From Rugamonas aquatica (lineage in GTDB: Bacteria; Pseudomonadota; Gammaproteobacteria; Burkholderiales; Burkholderiaceae_D), in the NCBI RefSeq assembly GCF_009380215.1, contig NZ_WHUG01000005.1:62001-126000 (forward strand): a stretch of 64,000 nt of DNA, read 5' to 3'. A model generated the notes under the pieces. The model made no database searches and was not told the origin of the DNA. It saw nothing but the letters and a program-made list of their open reading frames with translations. The position numbers and the translations under genes were made by a program. Numbering within the stretch: the stretch's first letter is position 1; each line of letters opens with the position of its first letter. This document shows, one piece after another, positions 23,598 to 33,258 of this stretch.

Positions 23598-26500
23598 AGC
23601 GCACCACCTTCAACGGAGGCCGGCTGGTTTGCGTCCTTGCGGCCGAAGCGGCGCGCCAGGCTGTCGAAGCCGAGGTAAATCACCGGCGTGGTGAACAGCG
23701 TGAGCATCTGGCTGACGATCAAGCCGCCGAAGATGGCCAGGCCCAGTGGGCGGCGCAGTTCCGCGCCCTCGCCCCAGCCCAGCATCAGCGGCACGGCGGC
23801 GAACAGCGCGGCCAGCGTCGTCATCAGGATCGGACGGAAGCGCAGCAGCGCGGCCTGGTGGATGGCCTCGCGCGGCGGCTTGCCCTCTTCCCGCTCGGCC
23901 TCGATGGCGAAGTCGATCATCATGATGGCGTTCTTCTTGACGATACCGATCAGCAGGATGATGCCGATGATGCCGATCACGCCCAGATCCTGGCCGCTGA
24001 CCAGCAGCGCCAGCAAGGCGCCGACGCCGGCCGACGGCAGCGTCGACAGAATCGTCAGCGGATGGATATAGCTCTCATACAGCACGCCCAGCACGATGTA
24101 GACGCAGATCACGGCGGCCAGGATCAGCCACAGTTGATTCGACAGCGATGCCTGGTAAGCGCCGGACGCGCCGAGGAAGGTCAGCGTGACCGAGGCCGGG
24201 AAATGGATCTCGGCGGCGGCCTGCTTGATGCCATCCACCGCCGTGCCCAGCGAAACGCCGGGGGCCGTGTCGAAGCCCAGCGTGGTGGCCGGATACTGCG
24301 CCACGTGCGTGACCTGCAACGGCGCGGCGCGCTCGCTGATGGTGGCCACCGCCGACAGCGGCGTGGCCTTGCCCGAGCCGGTGCGGATCTGCAGGTTGCC
24401 CAGGTCGGCCGGCGTGGTGATGTCGTCGCGGCGCGCTTCCAGGATCACGCGGTACTGGTTGGTCTCGGTGAAGATGGTCGAGACGATGCGCTGGCCGAAG
24501 GCGCTGTACAGCGCGTCGTCAATGGAGGCGGCGGTGATCGACATGCGCGAGGCGCTGTCGCGGTCCACGCTGACGTAGGCCGCATTGGCGCTGGCGCCCA
24601 CGTCCGACACCACATTGCGCAGCTCATGCCGCGTGCGCATCTGCTCCGCCAGTTTGTTGGCCCACAGGTTGACGGTGGCGTTGTCCGCACCTTCGATCGA
24701 CACGCGGAACTGGGTCGGGCCGGATTCGGCGTCGATGGTCAAGTCCTGGGTCGGTTGCAGGTACAGCGTCAGGCCGGCGATCTGCGACACGCGCTGGCGC
24801 AGGCGGTCCATGGTCTCCTGCTGGCTGCCGATGCGCTTGTGTTTCAGGTTAATCAGCATGCTGCCGGTATGGAGCATGGTGTTGTTGGCTGCGTCGACGC
24901 CGACCACGGAACTGAGCGTGCCGACGTCCGGATCTTCCAGGATCAGGCGCGCGGCCTGCTGCTGCAGCTCCGCCATCTTGGCGTAGGAGACGGCTTTGCC
25001 GGTTTCCAGGCGCGCCTGCAATTGGCCGGTATCCTGCGTCGGGAACAGGCCTTTCGGGATCACCACGTACAGCAGCACCGTCAGCGCCATCGTGCCCAGC
25101 GCGACGAGCAGGGTCAGGCCCGCGTGGTTCAACACCCAGGTCAGCGAGCGGTCGTAGTGGCCGACCACCCAGTCGAAGAACTGCTGGAAGCGCTGCGCGA
25201 AGCGGCTAGGCTTTTCTTCGGCGTGGCTCTTGAGCCAGCGCGCCGACATCATCGGCACCAGCGTCAGCGAGACCACGGCGGAAATCAGGATGGTGATCGC
25301 CAGCGAGATCGCGAACTCGCGGAACAGGCGGCCCACCACGTCGCCCATGAACAGCAGCGGGATCAGCACGGCGATCAGCGACACCGTCAGCGAGATGATG
25401 GTGAAGCCGATCTGCTTGGCGCCCTTGAGCGCGGCGGCCATCGGCGTTTCGCCTTCTTCGATGTAGCGGGCGATGTTCTCGATCATGACGATCGCGTCAT
25501 CGACCACGAAGCCGGTGGCGATGGTCAGCGCCATCAGCGACAGGTTGTTCAGGCTATAGCCCAGCAAGTACATCACGCCGCAGGTGCCAATCAGCGAGAT
25601 CGGCACCGACAGGCTGGCGATCACGGTGGCGCGCAGGCTGTGAAGGAAGGCGAAGATCACCAGCACCACCAGCACCACGGCCAGCAGCAGCTCCATCTCC
25701 ACGTGTTCGACCGAGGCGCGGATGCCGGTGGTGCGGTCGCTCAGCACCTCGACCTTCATCGCGCCCGGCAGGCCGGCTTGCAGCTCCGGCAGGCGGGCCT
25801 TGATGGCGTCGACGGTGGCGATGACGTTGGCGCCGGGCTGGCGCTGCACGTTGAGGATGATGGCCTGCTTGTTGCCGGACCATGCGCCCAGTTCGACGTT
25901 TTCCGCGCTGTCCTTGACGATGGCGACATCGTTCAGGCGCACCGGGGCGCCGTTCTTGTAGGCCAGGATCAGTTCCTTGTAATCCTTGGCCGTCACCAGC
26001 TGGTCGTTGGCGTTGATGCTGTAGGCGCGGGTCGGGCCGTCGAAGCTGCCCTTGGCGCCATTGGCGTTGGCGGCGGTGATCGCGGTGCGCAGCGTGTCCA
26101 GGCCCAGGCCATAGGAAGCCAGCGCGTTGGTGTCCGCCTGGATGCGCACGGCGGGACGCTGGCCGCCGCTGAGCGTGACCAGGCCGACGCCCGACACCTG
26201 GCTGATCTTCAGCGCCAGGCGGGTGTTGACCACGTTCTGCACTTCGGTCAGCGGCATGGTGTCCGAGGTGATGGCCAGCGTCAGCACGGGCGCGTCGGCC
26301 GGGTTGACCTTGGCGTAGACCGGCGGCGCCGGCAGATCGGTCGGCAGCAGCGAGGCGCCGGCGTTGATCGCGGCCTGCACTTCCTGCTCGGCCACGTCCA
26401 GCGTCTGGCCCAGGCCGAACTGCAGCGTGATGATGGAGACACCGGCGGCGCTGGTGGAGCTCATGCGCTGCAAGCCGGCCATCTGGCCGAACTGGCGCTC

Positions 26501-26701
26501 CAGCGGCGCGGTCACGGTCTGCCCCATCACTTCGGGGCTGCCGCCGGGGTACAGCGTCTGCACCTGGATGGTTGGGAAGTCGACCTGCGGCAGCGCCGAC
26601 AGCGGCAGGAACTTGAAGCCCACGATACCGGCCAGGACGATCGCCAGCATCAGCAGCGATGTCGCTACCGGGCGCTGGATGAAGGGTGCTGATGGACTCA
26701 T
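23594..26701 (-). CDS. mdtB: RND efflux permease, MdtB-like
   Basis: 1035 residues, the usual RND length. Membrane segment 1 is followed by LPQVDFPTIQVQTLYPGGSP; segment 4 carries the proton-relay acidic pair in GFVVDDAIVMIEN. The order adaptor - MdtB - MdtC - outer membrane factor matches mdtABC-type operons, whose pumps export bile salts, novobiocin and similar compounds in enterobacteria; the local substrate is not known. Start and stop both overlap neighbours by four bases, showing tight coupling. Confidence 0.92.
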   Translation of the reverse strand: MSPSAPFIQRPVATSLLMLAIVLAGIVGFKFLPLSALPQVDFPTIQVQTLYPGGSPEVMGQTVTAPLERQFGQMAGLQRMSSTSAAGVSIITLQFGLGQTLDVAEQEVQAAINAGASLLPTDLPAPPVYAKVNPADAPVLTLAITSDTMPLTEVQNVVNTRLALKISQVSGVGLVTLSGGQRPAVRIQADTNALASYGLGLDTLRTAITAANANGAKGSFDGPTRAYSINANDQLVTAKDYKELILAYKNGAPVRLNDVAIVKDSAENVELGAWSGNKQAIILNVQRQPGANVIATVDAIKARLPELQAGLPGAMKVEVLSDRTTGIRASVEHVEMELLLAVVLVVLVIFAFLHSLRATVIASLSVPISLIGTCGVMYLLGYSLNNLSLMALTIATGFVVDDAIVMIENIARYIEEGETPMAAALKGAKQIGFTIISLTVSLIAVLIPLLFMGDVVGRLFREFAISLAITILISAVVSLTLVPMMSARWLKSHAEEKPSRFAQRFQQFFDWVVGHYDRSLTWVLNHAGLTLLVALGTMALTVLLYVVIPKGLFPTQDTGQLQARLETGKAVSYAKMAELQQQAARLILEDPDVGTLSSVVGVDAANNTMLHTGSMLINLKHKRIGSQQETMDRLRQRVSQIAGLTLYLQPTQDLTIDAESGPTQFRVSIEGADNATVNLWANKLAEQMRTRHELRNVVSDVGASANAAYVSVDRDSASRMSITAASIDDALYSAFGQRIVSTIFTETNQYRVILEARRDDITTPADLGNLQIRTGSGKATPLSAVATISERAAPLQVTHVAQYPATTLGFDTAPGVSLGTAVDGIKQAAAEIHFPASVTLTFLGASGAYQASLSNQLWLILAAVICVYIVLGVLYESYIHPLTILSTLPSAGVGALLALLVSGQDLGVIGIIGIILLIGIVKKNAIMMIDFAIEAEREEGKPPREAIHQAALLRFRPILMTTLAALFAAVPLMLGWGEGAELRRPLGLAIFGGLIVSQMLTLFTTPVIYLGFDSLARRFGRKDANQPASVEGGAL

Positions 26702-28062
26702 TGTTGTGCCGCGCCCTGTTCTTTGCGATGACGGCGCTCGCCGGCCGGCGCGGAGGCGTCGGCGGATGCGCCGGCCGAAGCACCGGCGGATCCACCGCGC
26801 TTGCCCCTGCCGCCTTCGCCCGGCAGCGTGACTTTGGCGCCCTCTTTCAGGCGGTCGCCGCCCTCGGTGATGACTTGCTCGCCCAGTTGCAGGCCGCTGG
26901 CGATCTGCACCTTGTCCACCGTGGCCTGGCCGCGCGTCACCGGACGCACGGTCACGCTCTTGTCGGCCTTGAGCACGTAGACGAAATCGCCGCTCGAACC
27001 GTGGCGCACCGCCGTCACCGGCACCATGATCGCGTCCTTGATGGTGCGCAGTTCCAGGCGTACGTTGACGAACTGGCTTGGGAACAGGTTGGATTTGGCG
27101 TTGGCGAAGCGCGCCTTGGCTTTCACCGTGCCAGTCTGCACATCGACCTGGTTGTCCATGGCGGAGAATTTGCCGTTATCCAGCGCATTGGTGCGGGTGC
27201 GGTCCAGCGCGATCGCCGTCAGCGAAGCGCCGTCGTTCACCTGTTTCATCACGCCTGGCACGCTGTCCTGCGGGATCGAGAATTCCACATCGATAGGCGA
27301 CAGCTGGGTAATCACGGCGAGTCCGTTGGCGTCGCCCGATCCCACCAGATTGCCGACATCGACCACGCGCAGGCCCACGCGGCCGGTGATCGGCGCGATG
27401 ACCTTGGTGTAGCCCAGATTCAGCCTGGCCGTGCCTTCCTGCGCGCGGTCGGTCATGACCGTGCCTTCAAGCTGCTTGACCAGCGCCGCCTGCGTGTCCA
27501 CGTCCTGGCGGGCGATCGAGTCCTGGCCCAGCAGCGTGCGATAGCGGTTCAGCGTCAGCTTGGCGTTTTCCAGCTGCGCCTCGTCGCGCTGACGCTGGCC
27601 GGAAGCCTGCAACAGCGCCATTTCGAACTGGCGGGGATCGATCTGGGCCAGCACCTGGCCGGCCTTGACCATCTGGCCTTCCTTGAACAGTACATTCTGC
27701 AAGATGCCCGATACCTGCGGCCGCACGGTGGTGGTGGCCGCAGCCGTCACCGTGCCCAGCGCTTCCAGCGTGACCGGGATATCGACCTTCTCTGCGGTCG
27801 CCACGCCAACCGTGGTGGGCGCACCGCCACGGCGTCCGCCGCCACCGCCTGGGCCACCAGGGCCGCCAGCGCCCGGACCACCGGCGCCTTGCGCTCCAGG
27901 CGCGCCCGGACCACCGCCGCCGGCCGGCTGGTGCGTCAGGTACCACGCCAATCCGCCCAAGCCCGCCATGGCGGCGACGGCGATGACGCTGCCGACCACC
28001 CTGGAACGGCGGCTGCGCTGCGGTGGAGTGGCGGTCTGATTCGGCTTGACTGGTGTGTCCAT
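26698..28062 (-). CDS. mdtA: RND periplasmic adaptor, MdtA-like
   Basis: 454 residues from the ATG at 28062, which has AAGGAT five bases upstream; in-frame starts at 28101 and 28092 have none. A membrane anchor at about 21-42 is followed by a striking Gly/Pro-rich linker (about 47-75), then the adaptor proper: lipoyl half-motifs (GILQNVLFKEGQMVKAGQVLAQID), an alpha-hairpin, and beta-barrel (IAPITGRVGLRVVDVGNLV). The C-terminus is a charged Ala/Gly-rich tail. It links the inner-membrane pump to the outer-membrane channel. First gene of the four-gene efflux operon, downstream of a CpxR-type box. Confidence 0.92.
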   Translation of the reverse strand: MDTPVKPNQTATPPQRSRRSRVVGSVIAVAAMAGLGGLAWYLTHQPAGGGGPGAPGAQGAGGPGAGGPGGPGGGGGRRGGAPTTVGVATAEKVDIPVTLEALGTVTAAATTTVRPQVSGILQNVLFKEGQMVKAGQVLAQIDPRQFEMALLQASGQRQRDEAQLENAKLTLNRYRTLLGQDSIARQDVDTQAALVKQLEGTVMTDRAQEGTARLNLGYTKVIAPITGRVGLRVVDVGNLVGSGDANGLAVITQLSPIDVEFSIPQDSVPGVMKQVNDGASLTAIALDRTRTNALDNGKFSAMDNQVDVQTGTVKAKARFANAKSNLFPSQFVNVRLELRTIKDAIMVPVTAVRHGSSGDFVYVLKADKSVTVRPVTRGQATVDKVQIASGLQLGEQVITEGGDRLKEGAKVTLPGEGGRGKRGGSAGASAGASADASAPAGERRHRKEQGAAQQ

Positions 28063-28168
28063 CTTTATCCTTGTGTAGGCGTGCGTGTCCATGGCAAACA
28101 CACCATGGCGATCAATGCGTGGACTCTAGCACAGGCGTCCTGCCGCTGTCAGTCGCAGCCGACCGAAG

Positions 28169-28190
28169 GTTACAAACTCGCTACAAATCA
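28169..28190. promoter_or_regulatory. Direct repeat in the mdtA/spy-like intergenic region
   Basis: GTTACAAACTC followed at once by GCTACAAATCA: an 11-bp direct repeat matching at eight positions. Tandem TTACA-like half sites are typical for OmpR-type regulators, so this may be a second operator beside the CpxR-type box. Weak evidence. Confidence 0.35.
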
Positions 28191-28220
28191 AGGACTTTGC
28201 GCATTCTCCGTTAATGTAGC

Positions 28221-28235
28221 TTTACATATCTTTAC
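28221..28235 (-). promoter_or_regulatory. Perfect CpxR-type box, GTAAA-N5-GTAAA
   Basis: The minus strand reads GTAAAGATATGTAAA, a full match to the enterobacterial CpxR motif GTAAA-N5-GTAA. It lies between the divergent efflux operon and the Spy/CpxP-like gene, next to a gene for a CpxR-like regulator. It could serve both directions. Confidence 0.6.
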
Positions 28236-28313
28236 CGGCGCGACATCGCCGCTTCACGCTGGCGGCGCACACTGGCCTCGTTGTCTCCCAAATCAACCAA
28301 ACGAGGACAAAAC

Positions 28314-28784
28314 ATGAGTATCTTTAACCGCCAAACCGTTGCCGCATTCCTGCTGGGTTCCACGCTGGTCGTGGGCGTCGGCGCCTTTGCCGTCGAACGC
28401 CACATGGGTGGCACGCACGCCGCCATCGACGCCGGCGCCCATATGGACCGCATGCTCAAGCACCTGTACGTTGAAGTCGACGCCACCGATGCGCAGAAAG
28501 CCAAGATCGAGCCGCTGGTGAAGGCCGCCATGGCCGACATCAAGCCGCTGCACCAGCAGGTGCATCAGCTCCATGCGCAGCTGATTGAGCAGATTTCCGC
28601 CGCCACCATCGACCGCACGGCGCTGGAAACCACCCGCGCCAACGGCCTGGCGCTGGCCGACCAGGCGTCGAAGCGCATCGTGCAGCTGCTGGCCGATGTG
28701 GGCGACACCCTGACGCCGGCGCAGCGCCAGAAGCTGGCCGAGCACCTGAGCCAGATGCACGGCCGCCATGGTCATCACGGCTAA
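28314..28784 (+). CDS. Spy/CpxP-family periplasmic protein
   Basis: 156 residues from the ATG at 28314 with GAGGA seven bases upstream. Signal or anchor segment at about 8-24 (VAAFLLGSTLVVGVGAFAV). The mature part is all-helical, rich in His, Gln and Ala, with the family's LTPAQRQKL motif near the end and a His-rich tail HGRHGHHG that may bind metal. Spy and CpxP are periplasmic chaperones or kinase inhibitors in envelope stress. It is followed 42 bases later by a CpxR/CpxA-like pair, so it may tune that kinase, as CpxP does for CpxA. Confidence 0.85.
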   Translation: MSIFNRQTVAAFLLGSTLVVGVGAFAVERHMGGTHAAIDAGAHMDRMLKHLYVEVDATDAQKAKIEPLVKAAMADIKPLHQQVHQLHAQLIEQISAATIDRTALETTRANGLALADQASKRIVQLLADVGDTLTPAQRQKLAEHLSQMHGRHGHHG

Positions 28785-28826
28785 GCCGTCTTGTGAAGCG
28801 GCTCGCCTGTCCGTAGAATGGTTCGC

Positions 28827-29540
28827 ATGACTGATCATATTCTGCTGGTCGAAGACGACCCCCGCCTGGCCGAGATGCTCGTGGAGTATCTGGGCCAGGC
28901 GGCCTTTCGCGTCACGCACGCGGCCAACGGCCGCGCGGCGCTGGACTGCATCGCCGCCGGCGAGGTCGACGCCGTGATCCTGGACCTGATGCTGCCCGAT
29001 ATGGACGGCCTCGATGTCTGCCGCCAGCTGCGCGCCGTGTCCGATATTCCGGTGCTGATGCTGACCGCGCGCGGCGACGCCATCGACCGCATCATCGGCC
29101 TGGAGATCGGCGCCGACGACTACCTGCCCAAGCCCTTCGAACCGCGCGAGCTGCTGGCCCGCGTGCGCGCCATCCTGCGCCGCCGCGTCGAGCACCGCCA
29201 CCAGCCGGACGCCGCGCCCCAGCGCGTCAGCGAACTGCTGCAGTTCGGTCGGCTGGAGATCGACCCGGCCGCCCATGCGGCCCGGCTGGATGGCGTCTCC
29301 TGCGAGCTGACCGCCTACCAGTTCGACCTGCTGCAGGTCCTGGCCCGCCACGCCGGCCGCGTACTGTCGCGCGACAGCCTGATGGAACTGCTCAAGGGCG
29401 AACCGCTGGAAGCCTTCGACCGTTCGATCGACGTCCACATGTCGCGCATCCGCGCCGCCGTCGAAGACGATCCGAAGAAACCGCGCCGCATCATCACCGT
29501 GCGCGGTGCCGGCTACCTGTTCGCCAAGGTGCAGGACTGA
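28827..29540 (+). CDS. CpxR/RstA-like response regulator
   Basis: 237 residues from the second ATG (28827); an ATG at 28818 would add three residues. Receiver with E9-D10-D11, phosphoacceptor D53 (ILDLMLPD) and K102 (YLPKPF); winged helix at about 135-235 with FDRSIDVHMSRIR and the wing VRGAGYLF. Sequence and context (Spy-like gene upstream, CpxR-type box, EnvZ/CpxA-like kinase downstream with ATGA overlap) point to an envelope-stress regulator. Likely targets are the efflux operon and the Spy-like gene across the shared intergenic region. Confidence 0.88.
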   Translation: MTDHILLVEDDPRLAEMLVEYLGQAAFRVTHAANGRAALDCIAAGEVDAVILDLMLPDMDGLDVCRQLRAVSDIPVLMLTARGDAIDRIIGLEIGADDYLPKPFEPRELLARVRAILRRRVEHRHQPDAAPQRVSELLQFGRLEIDPAAHAARLDGVSCELTAYQFDLLQVLARHAGRVLSRDSLMELLKGEPLEAFDRSIDVHMSRIRAAVEDDPKKPRRIITVRGAGYLFAKVQD

Positions 29541-30817
29541 TGGCCGGCCCGCGCTTCAGCTGGGGCCTGCCGCGCCTCTACTTCCGCTTCTACGCGGCGC
29601 TGCTTTTCAGCCTGCTGCTGTTCGCGGTGGCCGTGGTCATGGTGTGGAACCGCACCGGCGGCCCGCTGGAACGCTCCAACGCCACGCTGGCGATGGTGAT
29701 GCAGAACGTGCTGGCGCCGGCCAACGCGCCGCGTGCCGAACAACAGGCCGCGCTGGAACGCGTGGCCGCCAACCTTAACGCCCACATGACGCTGTACACC
29801 CACGATTGGGAGCCGCTGGCCGTGGTCGGCGTGCAGATACCGGCACGCCACTGGCGGCAGCACAATATGGACGCCCCGCCGCCGGAATCCTACGTGCGGT
29901 TGCCGGACGGCCGCCGTCTGCTGTCGAGCGAACCGCTGGGCTTCACGCGGCCCAAGGCCATGCTGCACAACGCCCTGCTGCTGCTCGCGCTGGGCATAGG
30001 CATCGCCGCCTTCCCGCTGGTGCGGCGCCTGACCAAACGCCTGGAGCGCTTGCAGCAAGGCGTGGAATCGCTGGGCGCAGGCGACCTGACGGCGCGTGTG
30101 CCGGTCGAAGGCAAGGATGAAATCGCACGGCTGGCGCGCAGCTTCAACCGCGCCGCCGATCAGATCGAGGAGCTGGTCGGCGCGCATAAGACGCTGCTGG
30201 CCAATGCCTCGCACGAACTGCGCACGCCGCTGGCCCGCATCCGCCTGGCACTGGAGCTGATAAAGGACGATGTCGATCCCAAGCGCCGCGCAGGGCTGGA
30301 ACAGGACATCGCCGAGTTGAACGAACTGCTGGACGAGATCCTGCTGGCCAGCCGCCTGGGCGCGATCAACGACAACACGCAACTGGAAGAGCTGGACCTG
30401 CTGGCCTTGGCGGCGGAAGAATGCGCGCGCTACGACGACGCGGTGCTGAACGGCGCCTCCGCCCCGATGCAGGGCGATCCGCGCCTGCTGCGCCGGCTGC
30501 TGCGCAACCTGCTGGAGAACGCGCACCGCCACGGCGTGCCGCCCGCGCACGTCAACATCGCCATTGCCGACGGCACGGCCACGCTGGCCGTGTGGGACAG
30601 CGGCCCGGGCATACCGGAAGAGGAATTCGAGCGGGTGTTCGAGCCGTTCTACCGCCGCCGCGGCACACGCGACAACAGCGGTGCGGGCCTGGGCCTGGCG
30701 CTGGTGCGCCAGATCGCCCGCCGTCACGGGGGCGAAGCGCGCTGCGTGCTGATGCCGGATGGCCGCAGCAGCTTCGAGATTACGCTGCCGCTGGCTGCAA
30801 CGGCAGCGCCAGAATGA
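29540..30817 (+). CDS. CpxA/EnvZ-like sensor histidine kinase
   Basis: 425 residues. Membrane segments at about 15-36 and 143-162 enclose a periplasmic sensor of about 105 residues. HAMP, then H box with His225 in NASHELRTPLARIRL, N box LLRNLLENAHRHG, G1 DSGPGIP, F box FEPFYRR and G2 GAGLGLALV. Start ATG overlaps the regulator's stop. Its last 38 bases overlap the convergent acetyltransferase gene on the other strand. Confidence 0.92.
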   Translation: MAGPRFSWGLPRLYFRFYAALLFSLLLFAVAVVMVWNRTGGPLERSNATLAMVMQNVLAPANAPRAEQQAALERVAANLNAHMTLYTHDWEPLAVVGVQIPARHWRQHNMDAPPPESYVRLPDGRRLLSSEPLGFTRPKAMLHNALLLLALGIGIAAFPLVRRLTKRLERLQQGVESLGAGDLTARVPVEGKDEIARLARSFNRAADQIEELVGAHKTLLANASHELRTPLARIRLALELIKDDVDPKRRAGLEQDIAELNELLDEILLASRLGAINDNTQLEELDLLALAAEECARYDDAVLNGASAPMQGDPRLLRRLLRNLLENAHRHGVPPAHVNIAIADGTATLAVWDSGPGIPEEEFERVFEPFYRRRGTRDNSGAGLGLALVRQIARRHGGEARCVLMPDGRSSFEITLPLAATAAPE

Positions 30818-31322
30818 TGTCGTCGTAGTCGGTATCGCCGACACGGAAGGTGCGCTGGCCGATCTGCGCAAAGCCGCAGCGCCGGTAGAACGCCAGCGCA
30901 TCGTGGTTGCCCGCATAGACGCCCAGCAGCACGCGGCCCGCGCCACGCGCGCGCGCATCGGCCACCGCCGCATCCATCAGGCGCTTGCCGACGCGCTGGC
31001 CGTGAAAACGGTGCAGCAGGTAGATGCGCTTGATTTCCAGGTCGTCCTCATGCGGATCGGCGACCGGCAGCTTGGCCGGCGCCAGCACCAGATAGCCGAT
31101 CGGCGCCCTGCCCGGCGTGGCTTCCGCCAGCCAGATGCGCATGTCGCCGTCGGCCAGCCAGTCGCGGTAGACGGCTGCCGCATGCTGGCGTTCGCAGTGC
31201 GCGATGATGTCGCCGCCATCGAGGATGCCGGCAAACGCTTCGAGAAAACTGGCCTTGCCCACTGCGGACAAGGCCTCTTCATCGCCGCGCGCGGCGGCGC
31301 GGATGCCGATCTCGTTGCTCAT
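30780..31322 (-). CDS. GNAT-family N-acetyltransferase
   Basis: 180 residues, cytoplasmic. The acetyl-CoA loop is visible in IKRIYLLHRFHGQRVGKRLMDAAVADARARG (Q/R-x-x-G-x-G/K pattern), followed by LLGVYAGNHDALAFYRRCGFAQIGQRTF, the usual motif B. It transfers an acetyl group from acetyl-CoA to an unknown amine. It starts one base past the sppA stop, so it is co-transcribed with sppA. Its 3' end overlaps the convergent kinase gene. Confidence 0.88.
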   Translation of the reverse strand: MSNEIGIRAAARGDEEALSAVGKASFLEAFAGILDGGDIIAHCERQHAAAVYRDWLADGDMRIWLAEATPGRAPIGYLVLAPAKLPVADPHEDDLEIKRIYLLHRFHGQRVGKRLMDAAVADARARGAGRVLLGVYAGNHDALAFYRRCGFAQIGQRTFRVGDTDYDDIILALPLQPAAA

Positions 31323-31323
31323 A

Positions 31324-33207
31324 TCAGGGCGATTCGCACAGGCAGTGGGTGATCGCGGTGAACGGCTTGCGTGCCGCCGAAACCTCCGACAGCCAACCCA
31401 GATCGTTGACGATGCCGACGGCCGCGTTAGGCGGCAGGCCGGTGCTGGCGGTAACGCCCACCTTCAGCTGCGCGCCCAGGGTTTGCGCGACCGACTGCGC
31501 CACCGCGCGCGCGGCCGAACCGCCCACCATCTCGACCAGGCGATCGAATTTGCTGGTTTCGCGTTCGATGTAGACCACGCGGTAGTCGGTCAGCTTGGCG
31601 CGCTTGGCGGCGGACTTCAGCGCGTCGCCGTAGCTGCCCAGCGTATCGACCAGGCCACGTTCCTTGGCTTGCGCGCCGGTCCATACACGGCCCTGCGCCA
31701 CGGCGTCGATTTTCTCCGGCGTGGTCTTGCGGGCCTTGGCGGCGCGGCCGGTGAACTCGGCGTAGACGTGGTTGATGCTGCCCTGGATCACCTGGCCGAA
31801 GCGCGGATCCAGCGGACGCAGTGGATTGCTGGCGTCGCCCAGCCAGGTGGTCGGCTGGCCGGCGGTGTGGATGCCCAGCTTGTCGATCACCTTGTCGGCG
31901 GTCGGCAGGATGGCGAACACGCCGATCGAGCCGGTGATAGTGTTCGGGTCGGCGATCACTTCATCGGACGACATCGAAATCCAGTAGCCGCCGGATGCGG
32001 CGACGTTACCCATCGAGACCACCACCGGCTTGCCGGCGGCGCGGGTCAGTTCCAGCTCGCGGCGGATCAGCTCCGAAGCGAAGGCGCTGCCGCCAGGCGA
32101 ATCGACGCGCAGCACCACGGCCTTGATATGGTCGTCCTCGCGCGCGGCGCGTATCAGCTTGGAGGTCGAGTCGCCGCCGATGGCGCCGGGACCCGTGCTG
32201 CCGTCGCTGATCTCGCCCTGCGCCACGATCACGCCGACGGCGTCGCCGGTGAATTTGGGGCGCACGCGGGCCAGGTAGTCGTCAAAGCTGATCTGGCGGA
32301 AGCTCTTGCCCTCGGTGTCGAGCGCGCCGCGCTTGATCATCATCTCGCGCACTTCGTCCTTGGTTTTCAGGCCGTCGACCAGCTTGGCCGACAGCGTCAG
32401 CTTGGCCAGGTCGCCGTTGACCGCGGCCACTTGCGCCGGCAGGTCGTTGATGGTCTTCATGACCAGGCCTTCAGGCAGCTTGCGCGCCTTCTCGATGTCG
32501 CCGGTGTAGGAAGCCCACAGCGCGTTGTTCAGGTAAGCCTCCGCCTCGGTGGCGGCAGGCGATGGGCCGTTGGCGATATACGGTTCGCCGAAGCTCTTGT
32601 AGGTGCCCACGCGCAGCAGGTTGACCGTCACGCCCAGCTTGTCCAGCGCATCGCGGTAGTAGTTGCGATAGCGGCCGAAACCTTCCAGCATCACCACGCC
32701 CATCGGGTGCAGATAGACTTCGCTGGCATGCGCGGCCAGCAGGTACTGGCGCTGGTCGTAGCTGGAGCCCCAGGCCACCACCGGCTTGCCGGAAGCCTTG
32801 AAGCGTTCCAGCCCCGCCGCCACTTCGCGCAGCATGGCCTGGCCGCCGCCTTCCATTTCATCGGTCAGCAGCACGGCGCCGGTGATCTCGGGATCCTTGG
32901 CGGCCGTCTCCAGCACGGACAGCACATCGCGCAGCTGCATCATCTTGTGGTTCTCGCCGCCGCGCACGCTGGTCAGCAGCGCGTCGCGGGCGTTGCCGCT
33001 GGACTGTTCGACCAGCTGGCCCTTCAGGTTCAGCACCAGCGTGGTCTTGGATTGCAGCGGCTTGGCGCCGCCGCCGAAGATGGCGTAGCCCAGCACGATG
33101 AGCACGAACAGGAACAGCAGGTTCAATACCGCGCGGCGGCCGGTATCCAGCGCCCGCCACAAAAAGGCACAGCCGCTGCGTATGTAGGAAAACGTTGATC
33201 TGCTCAT
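31324..33207 (-). CDS. sppA: Signal peptide peptidase SppA, long (67 kDa) type
   Basis: 627 residues, the length of the double-domain enzyme of E. coli. An N-terminal membrane anchor (about 23-47, [20 protein letters not shown]) is followed by two S49 domains. The catalytic Lys is probably in the TYKSFGEPY region (about 207) of the first domain and the catalytic Ser in [12 protein letters not shown] (about 407) of the second. It digests signal peptides left in the inner membrane. The start at 33207 has GGAG six bases upstream. Confidence 0.93.
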   Translation of the reverse strand: MSRSTFSYIRSGCAFLWRALDTGRRAVLNLLFLFVLIVLGYAIFGGGAKPLQSKTTLVLNLKGQLVEQSSGNARDALLTSVRGGENHKMMQLRDVLSVLETAAKDPEITGAVLLTDEMEGGGQAMLREVAAGLERFKASGKPVVAWGSSYDQRQYLLAAHASEVYLHPMGVVMLEGFGRYRNYYRDALDKLGVTVNLLRVGTYKSFGEPYIANGPSPAATEAEAYLNNALWASYTGDIEKARKLPEGLVMKTINDLPAQVAAVNGDLAKLTLSAKLVDGLKTKDEVREMMIKRGALDTEGKSFRQISFDDYLARVRPKFTGDAVGVIVAQGEISDGSTGPGAIGGDSTSKLIRAAREDDHIKAVVLRVDSPGGSAFASELIRRELELTRAAGKPVVVSMGNVAASGGYWISMSSDEVIADPNTITGSIGVFAILPTADKVIDKLGIHTAGQPTTWLGDASNPLRPLDPRFGQVIQGSINHVYAEFTGRAAKARKTTPEKIDAVAQGRVWTGAQAKERGLVDTLGSYGDALKSAAKRAKLTDYRVVYIERETSKFDRLVEMVGGSAARAVAQSVAQTLGAQLKVGVTASTGLPPNAAVGIVNDLGWLSEVSAARKPFTAITHCLCESP

Positions 33208-33258
33208 TGATACTCCAGGTGATTGCGTAAATTACAAGAATAATACTGCATGCCACTG

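Noticed and set aside
20772..23678. A 968-codon open frame on the + strand opposite mdtC, and a 944-codon one at 23858-26692 opposite mdtB
   Set aside because: They are antisense to well-conserved pump genes. Their products are full of Arg, Gln, His and Asp without domains, the usual result of GC-rich codon bias in the reverse frame.
28785..28826. Possible hairpin GCCG/CGGC after the Spy-like gene
   Set aside because: Four base pairs without a T-run; too weak for a terminator, and the regulator gene is probably co-transcribed.
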